Positions 1-14,641 of a DNA stretch of 64,000 nt are shown here, in pieces (the stretch's first letter is position 1; the number at the start of each line of letters is the position of its first letter). Made by a program: the position numbers and the translations under genes. Origin of the DNA: Melastoma dodecandrum (Eukaryota > Streptophyta > Magnoliopsida > Myrtales > Melastomataceae); NCBI GenBank assembly GCA_029817715.1, contig JARUPY010000189.1, positions 248,001 to 312,000 on the forward strand. The letters run 5' to 3'. A model generated the notes under the pieces. It saw only the letters and a list, made by a program, of their open reading frames with translations, did no database searches and had not been told where the DNA came from.

Positions 1-61
1 TGCTAAAGAGTGAAAGCAAGGTCGAAGTTCCCATTGAACAAAACTAGCAGCTAACACATAC

Positions 62-3000
62 CGGAAAGAAGTCCGTATTGTATGCCGCCCAAAAGAAGAA
101 AACTGTCATCATTGCCAGGTAACTGCCCAGAACGATTCCGGTCGTGAAGATCTCTGCGAGCTTCCAGCTGTCAGGAAGAGGAGATGGCTTCACCCAGTCC
201 TTGGAAATAGTCATGATGGTGCCTGAAATTTCAAACAAGAATCAAGTGGAGGGAAATAACGATGTAAAACTAACACAACGTATAAGAGTAAAGTAAGAGT
301 CTAACCATCACTGAGGATAGCTATGATCAAAACCATGAAAGGCGGAAAGTCGAACTTCCATATGAGGGCCAACAACATGAATCCAAGCTGTCGCCATGAA
401 CCAATAGAAAGCGATAGCTAATCATGACGTGTTATAGACATAATTTTATTTCTGCAATAGAAAGAACAAGGACTCACCACTATACGGATTGTAATAGAAA
501 CTGCATAGATCTGCAAGAGACCAAGTTAGTTATGATTAATTGGAAAACGGCATTAATATGCATTTAAATCCAGAAAAAATAAGTCCAGGATGATTGTGTT
601 TAGAAATTCATACAGTGTAATTCTTCATCCTTTGGAAGATCGCGCGACTTGTAAGGACAGCACTAATGATAACACTAAGGCCGGGTTCAGTGAGAACAAT
701 ATCAGAAGCACTACGAGCTGCATTATTGGCATCTGCAACAGCTATTCCAATATCGGCCTTCTTGAGAGCAGGGGCATCGTTCACTCCATCTCCGGTCATC
801 CCACAGATGTGTCTCCGGGCTTGTAATCGTTTCACGATCTCATACTTGTGCTCTAAACAGTAAAATAATGGGGTCAATCAGACCAGGATATTTGACGTAG
901 AAGTAACAAAACATGAGCTTCTAGCAGATAAAAGCAAATAAGAATATTGTCCAGAAGGCAAGATAGAAAAGAGTAGGTACCCTGGAAAACACCGGCAAAG
1001 CCATCTGCCTTCTCAATGAGCTCGTCAACCGGCAGCGCATTGATTGATTTGTCCTTGTTCTGTCCCAGTAAAGCAGAGGAAGGATACGTGTTGGTTCCCA
1101 TTCCCAAGCAACGCCCAGTTTCTTTTCCTATGGCAAGTTGATCCCCTGAAGAAAGATAAGAGAAACCCAGGATGATCATCAATCTGTGTTCATTTCAACA
1201 TCGCCTAAAGAGAATGACTTCCTCACCCGTGATCATTTTGACATTAACCCCAAGATTAAGAGCTCTCCTAATTGTTTCGGCGCTGTCATGCCTGGGTGGA
1301 TCGAAAAGAGGCATAAGACCAATGAACTGCCATGGCCCTCCGGGACTCTCCTTTCTTCCTTCTGGAACTTCCTGTAGCGGTTAGCAGGATAGATTACAGT
1401 GAAGTTTGTATTATTAACGAGTAAAACAACCCCTCTAGCCGGTGGTAGTCGAAAGCTGACCAGAACACCAAGAAGAGAATTTATGCATTGACCTGATATG
1501 CCACTGCCAGCGATCGTAGACCACGCTCTGCGAATTTGTCGATCACAGCGTGGACTCGCCGCTCAATTCCCAATTTATTGTATGCAATGTTCAGGATCTG
1601 GTGATATCAATTCATAATAACAAGCCTAATACTTACCATGAATAAAAAAACAGCAAAATCGACTGATTAGAGTTAATGTACCTGCTCTGAAGCACCTTTG
1701 CTCACTCGATGCATCTTCCCCTTTGCATCGAGGTAGGTCAGCGCAGTTCTCTTATCGGTGGAGAAAATGTACTTCTTGAACGTTGCTTCGAGCCTAGAAG
1801 TGGAAAAACCTCATGTTAGCGAACGCTCAACGCGTGGAAGTACAAGGAAGAGCTGGCCAGGTTAAAGTAATGTATATATCTATCTACCTCTTTTGGATCG
1901 GCAAGCATCCCAACTATGGCCGAATCTATGGCATCTTGGTTTTCAGTCCTCGAAGCTCTGGCAGCCATCAGAACAACAGTATCCGCATCCACCCCTTTTG
2001 CAAAGACCTGAAAGTCAACGAAAAGCAAATGCTCGTCAACTTCTCAACTAAATTTTGATATCAAATGTACGAAGCAGGAGACCTCGATGAGATTTTTGTC
2101 AACAGTAAGCTTGTTCAACGTCAGAGTTCCGGTCTTATCACTGCAAAGGACATCCATTCCCGCAATTTCTTCGATTGCAGTCATTCTCTTGGTGATTGCT
2201 CCCTAAGATCACATGGACAAAAGATTAACCTTCTTTATATAATATACATAGTAAAACCCATGGAACCCAAGATTACCTGCTGAGATAACCTACGAGAGCT
2301 AATGGTCATGGTGACCGAAAGAACAGTTGGCATGGCAATTGGAATCCCTCCAACGAGAAGGTCGGGTAGATTGTCAATTCCCGGACGATATTTCCTCCGC
2401 TGAATAGGATACATAACTACGATTTCGATTATCATCCCGACAGCAATTGAGCAAATGCAGAAACTCCCGATTGCAGTCAAAACCTGTCATATTGGTCCAC
2501 AACAGACAGGGGAGCCAGCACATTAATCCCATTAAAGTTCTTGGCAACTGGGGAAGAGCATAAAAGTCGTCGAAAAAATATTAACAAGGAAAAATTACTG
2601 ATTCACTTGCCTTCTGGAAATGCCCCACTTGATTGGTACAGTCAACTAGATGTGCCGCCTTGCCAAAGAAAGTATCCAAGCCGGTGACAATAACCACAGC
2701 TTCAATTTCCCCTTGCTTACTAGCAGAACCGGAATAGACTCCGTCCCCAGGCCTTTGGTGACAGGGAGAGATTCACTAGTGAGTGCAGACTGCAGATTTT
2801 GATACATGATCTCCAGATGTGCTCGCAGTGCATGTCAATACGGGCTAGAAATGGGATTTCAAAAGAAAATGAAATAAATCCAACCTAGTCAATTTTCAAG
2901 GGGTCTCCCTCAAGAAGGCGAGCATCAGCTGGAATTATGTCTCCGAGCTTGATACTGATGATATCTCCAGGGACTAAGACAGCGGCATCATGTTCGCTCC

Positions 3001-3415
3001 ACCTTCCATCACGTAAAACCTTCAAGTGGCAGTTACGACAAAGCAGATTAGCATGTCGTGACATACAAGATTTAATGTGGTTCGATCCCATAAGAAATAA
3101 CACAACTTCAAGGATCGGTCACAGACAGAGACCTTTGCCTTTGGGTCGAGACGGGCCATCAAGGCAGCAGCGGCATTACCAGCATTATTCTCTTCGACGA
3201 AGCTGATCGTTGAGGTGATGAAAAGGAGAGTTATGATGCCAACAAAGTCCTGCCAATCAGGAGGCTTTCCCTGCAGATGGTAAATTCAATAAAATGACAT
3301 CAGTTGCAACAAAATACTCAAACTGCATCAAGAATCCGAATAACAAGTCCATACTCCTCCATTTGCCAGAGCAATGGCCATGATCGCGGCGGCTTCCATG
3401 ACCCATGACAGAGGA
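62..3415 (-). pseudogene. Plasma-membrane H+-ATPase (P3A-type, AHA4/AHA11-like) pseudogene, 5' part missing, 3' end off window
   Basis: The family pumps protons out across the plasma membrane using ATP. Family-matching exons read leftwards, with GT-AG borders resolved for: 1227-1145 side junction (exon 981-1145), 614-852, 478-510, 306-387 and 62-222. The DKTGT phosphorylation motif is near 2110-2140, the GDGVNDAP hinge near 790, and the last visible exon ends at FFP (62), so the C-terminal regulatory domain lies beyond the window. The gene is broken. A CAG codon before a splice donor reads TAG (2885-2887). The A-domain TGES motif reads TSES (about 2776). One C is missing after the VTKG motif (about 2750). 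About 11 bp are missing between the QEVHF and TDKRT segments (about 1760). Homology stops at 3415, inside the exon for PLSWV, against a retrotransposon LTR. The first roughly 80 codons are not found beyond the element. Pseudogene status is inferred from these lesions. Confidence 0.88.
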
Positions 3416-3960
3416 TGATGCGTGGTCATACAGGGTTGAAGTGGGAGAAGTGGGTTGCGGAGAAGTTGGAAGGATGAGCAGCTTCCAAATGATGGAAGGA
3501 CGCACTGCTGGATTGGAAGAAGCTGCAGAAGTGCAGAAGCAGTAATGCAGAATATAAGAAGCTGGATAGTTACTGTTTTGGTAGTTAAAACTGTTAGGAG
3601 ATCCGGTTTGTTCCGGTTTATGGGTTACGGACGGTTCAATATAAGTGAACCGGTCCGAGTTATAAAACTGTTAGAAATGTCGGTTGGGAAGTCTGTTGGG
3701 GAGTTAAATGTAATTGGTCTATGTTGCAGAATTCATTCTGCATTCTGTCTATTTCCTGGGGAGTAGGTTGTTGGTGGCAGTTGCGCTGGAGGCGGTGTTG
3801 GTTGTAAGCATTGTTGCTGGTGTTGGCTTGTACTATCGGAGACTGATTGAGTTGAATGTGAGTTGGATTCGTTCTTAATCGTGAAGTTGTTGATTGTATT
3901 CGCTTTAGTTGTTGTTATGTCTGTTCTGTGTGAGATTTGTGCTACAATCTGGAATTGGCA
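3416..3960 (+). repeat. 5' LTR of the first gypsy element
   Basis: 545-bp direct repeat of 8604-9144, with TG...CA ends. Its left end abuts an H+-ATPase exon. It differs from the 3' copy by scattered substitutions and a short extra stretch near 3627. Confidence 0.92.
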
Positions 3961-3968
3961 CGAATCAA

Positions 3969-3982
3969 GGGTATCGGAGCAT
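3969..3982 (+). other. Primer-binding site candidate
   Basis: GGGTATCGGAGCAT lies 8 bases after the 5' LTR. It resembles the TGGTATCAGAGC initiator-Met tRNA site of plant gypsy elements with two mismatches. The match to a tRNA 3' end is inferred from family knowledge. Confidence 0.6.
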
Positions 3983-4016
3983 ACATATTGCTATTCTGGT
4001 AAGCTGTGGATTTAGG

Positions 4017-5255
4017 ATGGTGGAAACGAGGTTTGAGGAATTGAGAAGGGAGCAAGAAACTACAGGAGAGTTGGTAGAAGGTTTGGTGGAGAAGGTTGGT
4101 GTGTTGACCTCGCAGATTCGTGAGGTACAATTACAGACTAGGAGTGTTCAAGCTCAGATTGATGAGAAATGGAGCTTGATTCTTCAAAAATTGTCAACGT
4201 TAGAGGGGACCAAGGAGGAGGAGATAACTGTGATACAGGACAATAAAAATGAAAATTTCAGGGGCATAACTGCTAGTGCCTTTACGATGCCGATGGTTGA
4301 TTTTCCGAAATTTGACGGGAGTGATCTGGAAGACTGGCTTTATAAATGTCAAAGATTTTTTGAGTTAGAGCATGTGTCGGAGGATAAGAAGGTGAAACTT
4401 GCTTCCTTATATTTGTATGGTTCAGCATTACAATGGCACTATTCATACGTTAAGAATAGGAGGCGAGACAGAGCTCTTGAATGGGAAGAGTATGTGTTGG
4501 TACTGAATAGTAGATTTGGTAAAGAAGTCTTTGAAGACCCTATGGGGAAAATGAAAAATCTCAAACAAGAAGGAGAGTTCTCAAATTTGTATGCATACAT
4601 GGAGGAGTTCGACCTTTGTTTGAGGAGAGTTTTAGACAAAATTGAATTACTAATGTCATTCCAAGTTAGCCTTTTCATTAATGGCTTGAAAGAGGAGTTT
4701 AAGAGTACCTTGTGGCTTCTTAAACCGACCGACTTGCTGTCCGTGCAGGCCAATGTGAGAATATTGAGTAGTGATGTACCACCAGGTCGTGTGGGAGGAG
4801 GTGGTAAACCTTTGCGTGTTTAGAACAGACCCCTTGTTCCTGTGGTGGAGCAGAGAGATTCTGTGGCTATGGGAATTGGAAGCAAAGTTTGGCCTATGGG
4901 TGGTAATACTCCACCTATGTTGGGAATGAACAGGAATGTGAGTGATAGAGGTGTTACTGCAAGTGCTGTGACTAACTCTCAAGGCATTGGTAGTGCTACA
5001 AGTTTGGCAGGGAGGAGATGATTGAGCCAAGAAGAAGTGGAGGAAAGGAGATTGAAAGGCCTTTGTTTTGGGTGTAACAAACCATTTGATAGGAATCAAC
5101 GGTGCTCAAAGCGACAGGTCTACTCTTTGGTGGTGGAATCCATTGAGGAGGAGAAGGAACTTGGTGAAGGAAGTAGGGAAGAAATGGAGGGGCAGAAGAA
5201 TGACAGGGAACAGATTACTCTGCATGCTTTGAAGGGTTAATTACATGGTGAGGGA
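4017..5255 (+). pseudogene. gag of first gypsy element (capsid plus zinc-knuckle region), with in-frame stops
   Basis: It starts at ATG 4017 (MVETRFEELRREQ). The N-terminal part is coiled-coil-like. The retrotransposon gag domain follows (about codons 95-260; FPKFDGSD and WHYSYV landmarks). A knuckle-like C-x2-C...C (CFGCNKPFDRNQRC) near 5060-5105 has Q where the CCHC histidine belongs. All parts share one frame, interrupted by stops at about 4821, 5020 and 5238. Gag normally forms the virus-like particle. The same gag type occurs in the relic at 54.9-56.2 kb. Confidence 0.87.
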
Positions 5256-8200
5256 GTGCAAACCATGCAAGTGAAGGGAATGTATAAGAAGAGGAGTTTG
5301 AATATCCTTATTGATTCGGGTAGTACCCATAACTTTGTTGATGTAGGATTGGTGAAGGGCATGAATCTAACGGCTGAAAATGTAGCCCCAATCAGAGTAG
5401 TTGTGGCGGATAGTTGTAGTATGATTTGCAGGAATATATTACGGCAGTTTCATTGGGATATGCAAGGGCATGCTTTTACAGCTGACTTCTATATAATTCC
5501 ATTGGGGGACTGTGAAATGATTCTAGGGGTCACTTGTTTGGCTTGGTTGGGAGGCATAGTATGGAATTTTCATTCTTCCGTGATGAAGTTTTGGTGGGAA
5601 GAAGTGAAAGTTGTTTTGGAAGGGATGATTAAAACTGATTCACAGGGTTTGCTGCATGCTACGATAGTGAAGAAAATGCAGAAATTCTGTAACAATCCTA
5701 GCATAGTTAGATGGTTGGCCAGTGTAGTGGGTCTGGAAGAATCTTTGCTGAATTGCCAACCTGCACAAAGCACAGAAGGATCACCTGCTATTGAGAAGGT
5801 CTTGTCTGATTATGATGATCTTTTTATGGAGCCTGAGGGGTTACCTCCTTTTAGAGGGTATGACCATTCAATTGTATTGAAGGATGGTGTGCAAGGAATT
5901 AGCCTTCGAGCACTCTGCTGCTCAGAAGGATGAGATTGAGAAGATGGTGCAAGAACTGTTGGGAGCTGGGGTTATACAAGAAAACAAGAGCTCCTTTTCA
6001 TCCCCGGTGGTAATGGTTAAGAAGAAGGATGGGTCGTGGTGGATGTGTGGATTACAGAGAGCTTAACAAGCAGACAATCAAAGATAAGTACCCCATTCAT
6101 GTTATAGAAGAGCTCTTAGACGAGTTATTTGGGGTTGTCACGTTTTCTAAGATTGATTTGAGGGTCGGATACCATCAAATAAGGATGAACCCGTTGGATG
6201 TGTACAAAACGGCTTTTAGAACTCATGATGGGCATTATGAGTTTTTGGTTATGCCTTTTGGTTTGACCAATGCCCTTTCTACATTTCAAAGCCTAATGAA
6301 TTCTATCTTTAGACCATATTTGCGAAAGTTTATTCTAGTTTATTTTAATGATATACTCATCTATAGCAAGTCTGCTGCAGAGCACGTTGAGCATTTGCAG
6401 ATTACATTGTCAGTATTGAGGAGGTATGTTCTTTTTGCTAAGAAGTCCAAATGTGTGTTTGGAAGCTCTCGGGTTGAATACCTTGGGCATTTCATTGACA
6501 AAGATGGTGTTTCAACCTATCCCAGTAAAATTGAAGTAGTGCAAGATTGGCCAATTCCCTCTACCTTGAAACAGTTGCGTGGATTCCTTGGATTGAGTAG
6601 TTATTATAGGAGGTTTATTAAGGAGTATGGAGTGGTTTGCAAGCCACTTACTGACCTGCTTAAGAAAGATGGGTTTTGTTGGAATGATGTGGCTCAGGCT
6701 ACTTTTGACAGATTGAAGACTTTGTTAACCACAGCGCCTGTCCTCGCCCTGCCTGATTTTACTGATGTTTTTGTAATCGAGACAGATGCGTCTGACTTTG
6801 GTATTGGGGATGTTCTCATGCAGAAGGATCACCCTATTGCCTTTATCAGCAAACATTTAGCTCCTCGTCATTGCAGCCTTTCTGTTTATGAAAAAGAATT
6901 GTACTCTTTAGTACATGTGATGGGAAAGTGGCATCATTATTTGGTAGGCCGTCATTTTGTGGTGAGAACGGATCATAAAAGCCTCAAGTTTCTACTAGAA
7001 CAGCGTTTGCATACGGAAGGCCAATTTAAGTGGTTAACTAAATTGATGAGGCATGATTATGAGATTGTTTATAAAAAGGGAGCAGACAATTTGGCAGCTG
7101 ATGCCTTGTCCAGAGTACAGGGCTCTGAAATACTTTCTATGTCTGTGCAATATTATTCCCCTACATTATTTGATGAAATTAAGGCTAATTGGTCTACTGA
7201 TTCCAAGTTAGCTGTCTTGATTTCTGAATTGCAGCAAAAGCCTGGTATTAACAGTCGATTTCAGTGGAAGCAGGGAATTTTGCAGAGGGGTTCTAAGCTG
7301 GTGGTGGGTGCAGTTCATGAAGTTAAACAGAAAATCCTCTACATTTTTCATTGCGGACCTTCTAGTGGACACTCTGGGGGGTTTTGGCTACTTCCAAGAG
7401 GATTGGGAAAATGTTTTATTGGAAAGGTATGGATAGGGATGTTCGCAACTTCGTGAGGTCCAGCTCAGTTTGTTCAACCTACAAACATGAGAACGTGGCT
7501 TCTCCTGGGTTATTGCAGCCCTTACCTATGCCAGCAAGGCTTTGGCAGGATATCTCCATGGATTTTATTGAGGGTTTGCCTAAGTTGCAAGGTAAATATG
7601 CTATTTTTGTTGTCGTAGACAAACTTAGCAAGTATGGTCACTTCTTTGCTTTGCCTCATCCCTATACAGCCAAGCTGGTTGCTCAACCTTTCATGGATAA
7701 TATTTTCAAGTTGCATGGGTTACCTCTGACCATTGTGAGCGATAGGGATAGCATCTTTTTGAGTCGTTTTTGGCAAGAGCTGTTCACTCTGCAGGTTGTG
7801 GAATTGCATTTATTGACTGCCTGTCACCCACAAACGGATGGGCAGACTGAGGTTGTCAACCGGTATTTAGAAACGTATTTGCATTGCATGGTTGGTGATT
7901 GTGCTGAAGGTTGGGTTAAGTGGCTTCCTATGGCGGAGTGGTGGTATAATACTTCTTATCATTCTTCCATTAAAATGTCTCCCTTTGAAGCATTATATGG
8001 ATATCTGCCTCCGATACATATTCCTTACATTAGTAATGACCATGTTGTGCCTAATGTTGATTGGACTTTGCGAGAACGGGAGGCGCAGCTTCAGCTTCTG
8101 AGATTTCATTTGGATCGTGCTCGGCATAGAATACAACAGCTTGCTAATCAGCACAGAATTGAGAGGAGTTTGAAGTAGGGGATCTGGTTTATGTAAAACT

Positions 8201-8590
8201 TCGACCGTATAAGCAGCACAGTGTTGCTATGCGAAGCAATAACAAACTCTCTCCTCTATTTTATGGTCCATTCAAGGTCTTGGATAGCTAGATTTATAAG
8301 CTAGATTTGCCTACAGATGCCTTGATTCATCCTACCTTTCATGTATCCAAGTTGCGCCGCAGCGTTCCAGATGGTATTTTGGCTTCTGCAACATTGCCCT
8401 CGTATTGTGCTTTGTAGGAAAAGGAGCCTTTGGCTATTTCTGCCAGACGAATGGTTAAGCGTGGCAATCGTACTGCAACTTAGGTTCTGGTACAATGGAA
8501 ACATGCTTTGCCAGAAGATGCTACTTGGGAGTTTCTTTTTGATTTAGAAAGGAAATTTCCTTCTTGCACACTTGAGGACAAGTGTCTTTC
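5256..8590 (+). pseudogene. pol of first gypsy element: protease, RT, RNase H, integrase, chromodomain-like tail (degenerate)
   Basis: The protease has the DSGST active site (about 5317). RT blocks include VMPFGLTNA (about 6247), but the catalytic box reads YFND in place of YxDD (about 6340), so RT should be inactive. RNase H starts with ETDASDFG (about 6780). The integrase keeps a recognisable core: MDFIEGLP, SDRDSIF and QTDGQTEVVNR give the D, D, E residues. Its HHCC finger is damaged at the 7390 frameshift. After a stop at 8176, a second frame encodes a GDLVYVKLRP linker and a chromodomain-like VLVQWKHALPEDATWE end (about 8480-8530). Frame changes sit near 5930, 6050 and 7390. Confidence 0.9.
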
Positions 8591-8603
8591 AAGGGGGGAG
8601 ACT
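8591..8603 (+). other. Polypurine tract of first gypsy element
   Basis: AAGGGGGGAGACT lies directly against the 3' LTR start, the standard place for plus-strand priming. Confidence 0.75.
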
Positions 8604-9144
8604 TGATGCGTGGTCATACAGGGTTGAAGTGGGTGAAGTGGGTTGCGTAGAAGTTGGAAGGATGAGTAGTTTACAAATGATGGAAGGACGAGCTACTGGA
8701 TTGGAAGAAGCTGCAGAAGTGCAGAAGCAGTAATGCAGAATATAAGAAGCTGTATAGTTACTGTTTTGGTAGTTAAAACTGTTAGGAGATCTGGTTTGTT
8801 CCGGTTTATGGGTGACGGTTCAATATAAGTGAACCAGTCCGAGTTATAAAACTATTAGTGAAGTCGGTTGGGAAGTCTGTTGGGGAGTTAAATGTAATTG
8901 GTCTATGTTGTAGAATTCATTCTGCATTTTGTCTGTTTCCTGGGGAGTAGGTTGTTGGTGGCAGTTGCGCCGGAGGCGGTGTTGGTTGTAAGGATTGATG
9001 CTGGTGTTGGCTTGTGCTATTGGAGACTGATTGAGTTGAATGTGAGTTGGATTCGTTCTTAATCGTGAAGTTGTTGATTGTATTCGCTTTAGTTGTTGTT
9101 CTGTCCGTTCTGTGTGAGATCTGTGCTACAATCTAGAATTGGCA
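8604..9144 (+). repeat. 3' LTR of the first gypsy element
   Basis: 541-bp copy of 3416-3960 with the same TGATGCG start and TTGGCA end. Confidence 0.92.
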
Positions 9145-10149
9145 TGGATCATTCTCTTCGCACCCCTTTGATTATACACACCACCTTTCGCTATCCAAAT
9201 CAAAGCCGACCCAACAAAACCCGTCAGGCTCCAGCCAACACAACAACACCCTGGCGATGATGAGCCATGGCAAAAGAGAAGGCTCTAAACCTCGGTTTTT
9301 ACTACAGCAGACAAAAGCTGAAGAAAAGGAACCAACTTTCCGACAAAAAACATCGTCCAAAGGTGAGATCTTTCATGGCAAGAAAGCAAAATAACGCTCA
9401 AAACATGATCACTCTCGAAAAGAAAACAAAAAATGGGATTTTGGGAAACCAAGGAAAATGCAAAACCCAACAACGACTCAACCTGTGTGTGATCCAAAAA
9501 GAAGAAGGAACAGAGAAGGGTGAGAAAGGAGAGAAAACCAGTTGCTTGCAGAATCCCAAGTATTTTTTTCTTGCGTGGGTGTGTGTGTGTGGTGAATGGA
9601 ATGGAAGTGGCGTGACATGGAAATTAATCGCACCCCCACCCCCACCTACAAGATTAGACCTGCCTAAGCCTAATCACATCCTAATTAAATTTAATAGCCG
9701 GTGGCTTAATTTTTGGTTTGAAAAGAAATCTCTTTAAGTCAATAGTAAGTAAAAAAAAACAGGGATCATTAGGAATTGAGAGGAAATGCACACACACACG
9801 TAGTACAACGACTTAATCATTAGCGTCGCATGAGATCATCACCAACCCCCCTTGTTTCTTTCAGTCGGAAGAAATCGTTGTTGTTTCATTAAAAAATGAT
9901 CCGATCAATTAGAAATTAAGATAATTGCCCAATAAAACGGTGAGATTTCCAGAGAATAATTAATCGTCTTTATTCAGAAACAAATATAAATGAGTAGGTG
10001 TTCGCGTAGGAAACGGATCACGCCGGAAATATTTGGCAATATGACTCACAGGGATTTTGTAGATGTGGTCGCCAGTAAGTAATTGAAGAGATTAATTGAA
10101 TGCATACAGTTTTTACACGAAGTAAAGAAAGCTTACAGCCATAAAAGTA
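9145..10149. other. Non-coding stretch right of the gypsy element
   Basis: No recognisable gene. The missing first exons of the H+-ATPase were looked for here on the minus strand and not found. The 156-codon plus ORF at 9267-9737 is low-complexity, rich in Lys and Gln, with no recognised domain. Short TG, CA and A runs are present. Confidence 0.6.
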
Positions 10150-11100
10150 AAAATAAGGACGGTGTAAGATTGTAGACTAGCTACAGTGCTCTGTAGACTT
10201 GGGGCGTCGTCGTAGACTTAACGGCAGAGCGCTGTAGACTTGTGCTCCTCGGGCAGCAAGACTTAGGTGCTGGACTTGATGGACTGGATGCGGTCGGGTG
10301 TTGGGGCGGACGTAGACACTAAGGCTGCGGTGGCTGACCCTGGCGGAGGCGTCGAAGGTGGAGATGTGTACCGAGACTATGGTGGCTCGCCCTGGCGTTG
10401 GAGTCGAAGGCGGAGATGTGTACCAGGACTACGGTGGCTCGTCTTGGCATTGGAGTCGAAGGCGGAGGGCTGTTACCAGAGCTACGGTTGCTCACTCTGG
10501 TGGTGGAAGTGAATGCGGGGATTTGTTGCTCGAGCTATGGTTGCTCACTCTGACGGTGGAAGGAAGACCAATGAAACTTTAAGAGTTTCGCCCAGGTCGG
10601 GGAATCCTAACAACGAGCAAGATAAGCTTCTGTTGGCTGATTTGTTCGTCATTTTCTCTGAGGGAGATCCTCTCCCTTTTATACCCGGTCTGTTACAACC
10701 TTCCGAAGATTTTCCAGACTCGATTCTCTCCAAGAATCTCGGAGCTAACCGACTTTCACTCGTTTGATCGTGGATCATAAACTCCTCTGACTTCGGATTT
10801 AATTGGTTGTCTTTTAAGACGTGTGTTGATATAAGCGTGGGTAATAAGTCCCATTTATCTTGGGGCTGTGGAACCGTTTTCCTTTGACACGTGTCTTTTG
10901 TAAGCGCAGGCCTGCAGACTTTATATCCTTTGCAGGCGCAAGCCTGTATTGTGTCTCTTGGAGGCGCAGACTTGTAGACTTCCCTTGATTACAAGGTTAT
11001 TACCCCGCCTCTATAGACTTTTTTTGCTACATAGTCCATGTAGACTGCAGGCGCAGGTTTGATATGCTTAACTTAGTTATAGGCCTCAAGGACCTTTACG
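10150..11100. repeat. Repeat-rich block with many GTAGACTT-type motifs; possible non-autonomous LTR element debris
   Basis: GTAGACT occurs repeatedly (for example about 10171, 10190, 10214, 10232, 10974, 11040) around the 52-bp tandem repeat. GGTATAAAAGG on the minus strand (about 10676-10687) resembles a TATA box. No coding domain is seen. Origin from a transposable element is an inference from texture only. Confidence 0.4.
10330..10570. repeat. About 4.5 tandem copies of a 52-53 bp unit
   Basis: Units begin GTGGCTC or GTTGCTC and share a GGAGTCGAAGGCGGAG core and a GTACC-GAC-TA-G end. Successive starts are about 10330, 10382, 10434, 10487 and 10540. Copies diverge towards the right. The period is not a multiple of three, so a conserved protein repeat is not implied. 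Confidence 0.72.
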
Positions 11101-12103
11101 AGCTTTGTCAGAAATAGGCCTAAGATTATCAGCACGTCAATCGCATGTCAACGATAGGTAAAATGACGAGGGTTTTAGTTAAACGTACTTTTAAGAAATA
11201 ATAATAATTATTTATTATTATAAATAAGAGGATGAAGCAAACGGAGACATAGTCCGACAGACAACTAATGGAAGGGGTAAGTCGGTCAAATGGAGACCTT
11301 TCGCGTGATTATATATTTTTATTTTTAATATAATATATTATAACTTGTGATGTTTTCTTTCTATGAATTAGTAAAAATAATTTTTATTTTGTAAATTATA
11401 ATTTAATTCACAATTTCAAAGAACGATTTTCTTATATAAATTTATAATGTTTTCTAAATAGTTTTAAGAATTAACTGTAAACTCGACCCAATTCAACGCC
11501 CTGTTCTATAATAACCACAACAACCTGTTTGTCATCCCGCCCCCTCGTGTTCCAGATTCTTTGTTAAAACCCCCCGACCACACATCCATCAATCCGACAC
11601 ATGTCAGCGCCCAGCAATCTTTGTCAATTATCCTCCACCTTGTCAAAAAAATTATATCCAACCTGGGGAACCAACTCCCAGGCCCAATGAACAAATGGCT
11701 AAATCCCAACTCACAATCACGGGGATGAAAAGTACAGAGACAATCGGTTATTACTACCCTGGCTGGAAAGCATTCAATACACAAGACTCAATTCACCAGT
11801 TGACAGAACATACATTGGGGGAAGATATGTGCAGGAGGTCCCCCGAGCTGTGTTGCCTTGCCTGGAAGTCGAACCTGGATCCAATCGTAACAAAACTCTG
11901 GAAAGAAAAAAGTACGGCGTCTCCTAGGGATGGACGTGTTCCACAGACTCGGAGAAAATGAATACCTCTTGCATAGACAAGTGCTCGGCAATAACCTAAG
12001 ACACCCGCAAAGAAGCAGACAGTTTTGGCCTTGTCTTGTAAGAGGTAAAAGATGAAGGGAAAAAAGCAAATTCAATGTTAGGAAATCAAGGCTCGCTCGC
12101 AGG
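11101..12103. other. AT-rich intergenic DNA, no gene found
   Basis: 11190-11500 is very AT-rich (ATTATTATT-type runs near 11200). The EF-hand exons expected after the CDPK kinase domain would lie here on the minus strand and were not found. Confidence 0.5.
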
Positions 12104-14157
<2,054 letters not shown>

Positions 14158-14641
14158 TACTTTCGGGACAGTAGCAAAGCTGGAGTCTTGGAGCTGTTAC
14201 GGGTGGGGGGTTGGTGGAGATGCGGAACAGGAAAGGCATGAGGAGATGACGCGAGGGAGGGGTTGGGGTGGTGGTGGTATGTTGTCTCTCTTAATTGTCT
14301 TTCTCTGTGTTTCTTCTGTTGTTTTAAGAAATCTTCACTGCTGTCATCCCCACTCTCTGCTGCTGTCCGAAGTAAAAAGCGTTGAAAGTTGACCAAAAGT
14401 GAGAAAAGGACGGGAAAAGGCCATATGCCGAAATGCCCATGTTGAAGAAGACATCATCATTAGGCCGTGTTGTGTTATCGGCTAAAATTGATGTGATTCC
14501 CCTGGCGGGTGCTTCTTATTCAGGTAACTACCCAAATTAGAGCAAGTTCGATACCCAAAATGACTCCTCATTCAACGGTACTAGCATGCATGATGTGGAC
14601 TTAATAAATATCATAACGCTTGATTGACACTCTCAGGGTGG
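14158..14641. other. Intergenic, CDPK pseudogene 5' side to AAA-ATPase stop
   Basis: No coding signal. Overlapping ORFs on both strands are low-complexity reflections of GC-rich sequence at the CDPK start. Confidence 0.5.

Larger units (their letters stand above)
3416..9144 (+). mobile_element. Decayed full-length Ty3/gypsy LTR retrotransposon (chromovirus type)
   Basis: Two LTRs (545 and 541 bp) begin TGATGCG and end TTGGCA. They flank, in order, gag, a CCHC-like knuckle, an aspartic protease, reverse transcriptase, RNase H, integrase and a chromodomain-like tail. The PR-RT-RH-INT order marks Ty3/gypsy, and the tail places it among chromoviruses. Stops at about 4821, 5020 and 5238 and frame changes near 5930, 6050 and 7390 make it non-autonomous. 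The LTRs differ by scattered substitutions and small indels. The flanking pentamers GAGGA (3411-3415) and TGGAT (9145-9149) do not match, so no target-site duplication is visible. Confidence 0.93.

Noticed and set aside
9267..9737. 156-codon ORF after the first gypsy element
   Set aside because: Low-complexity, no family match, no sign of the missing H+-ATPase N-terminus.
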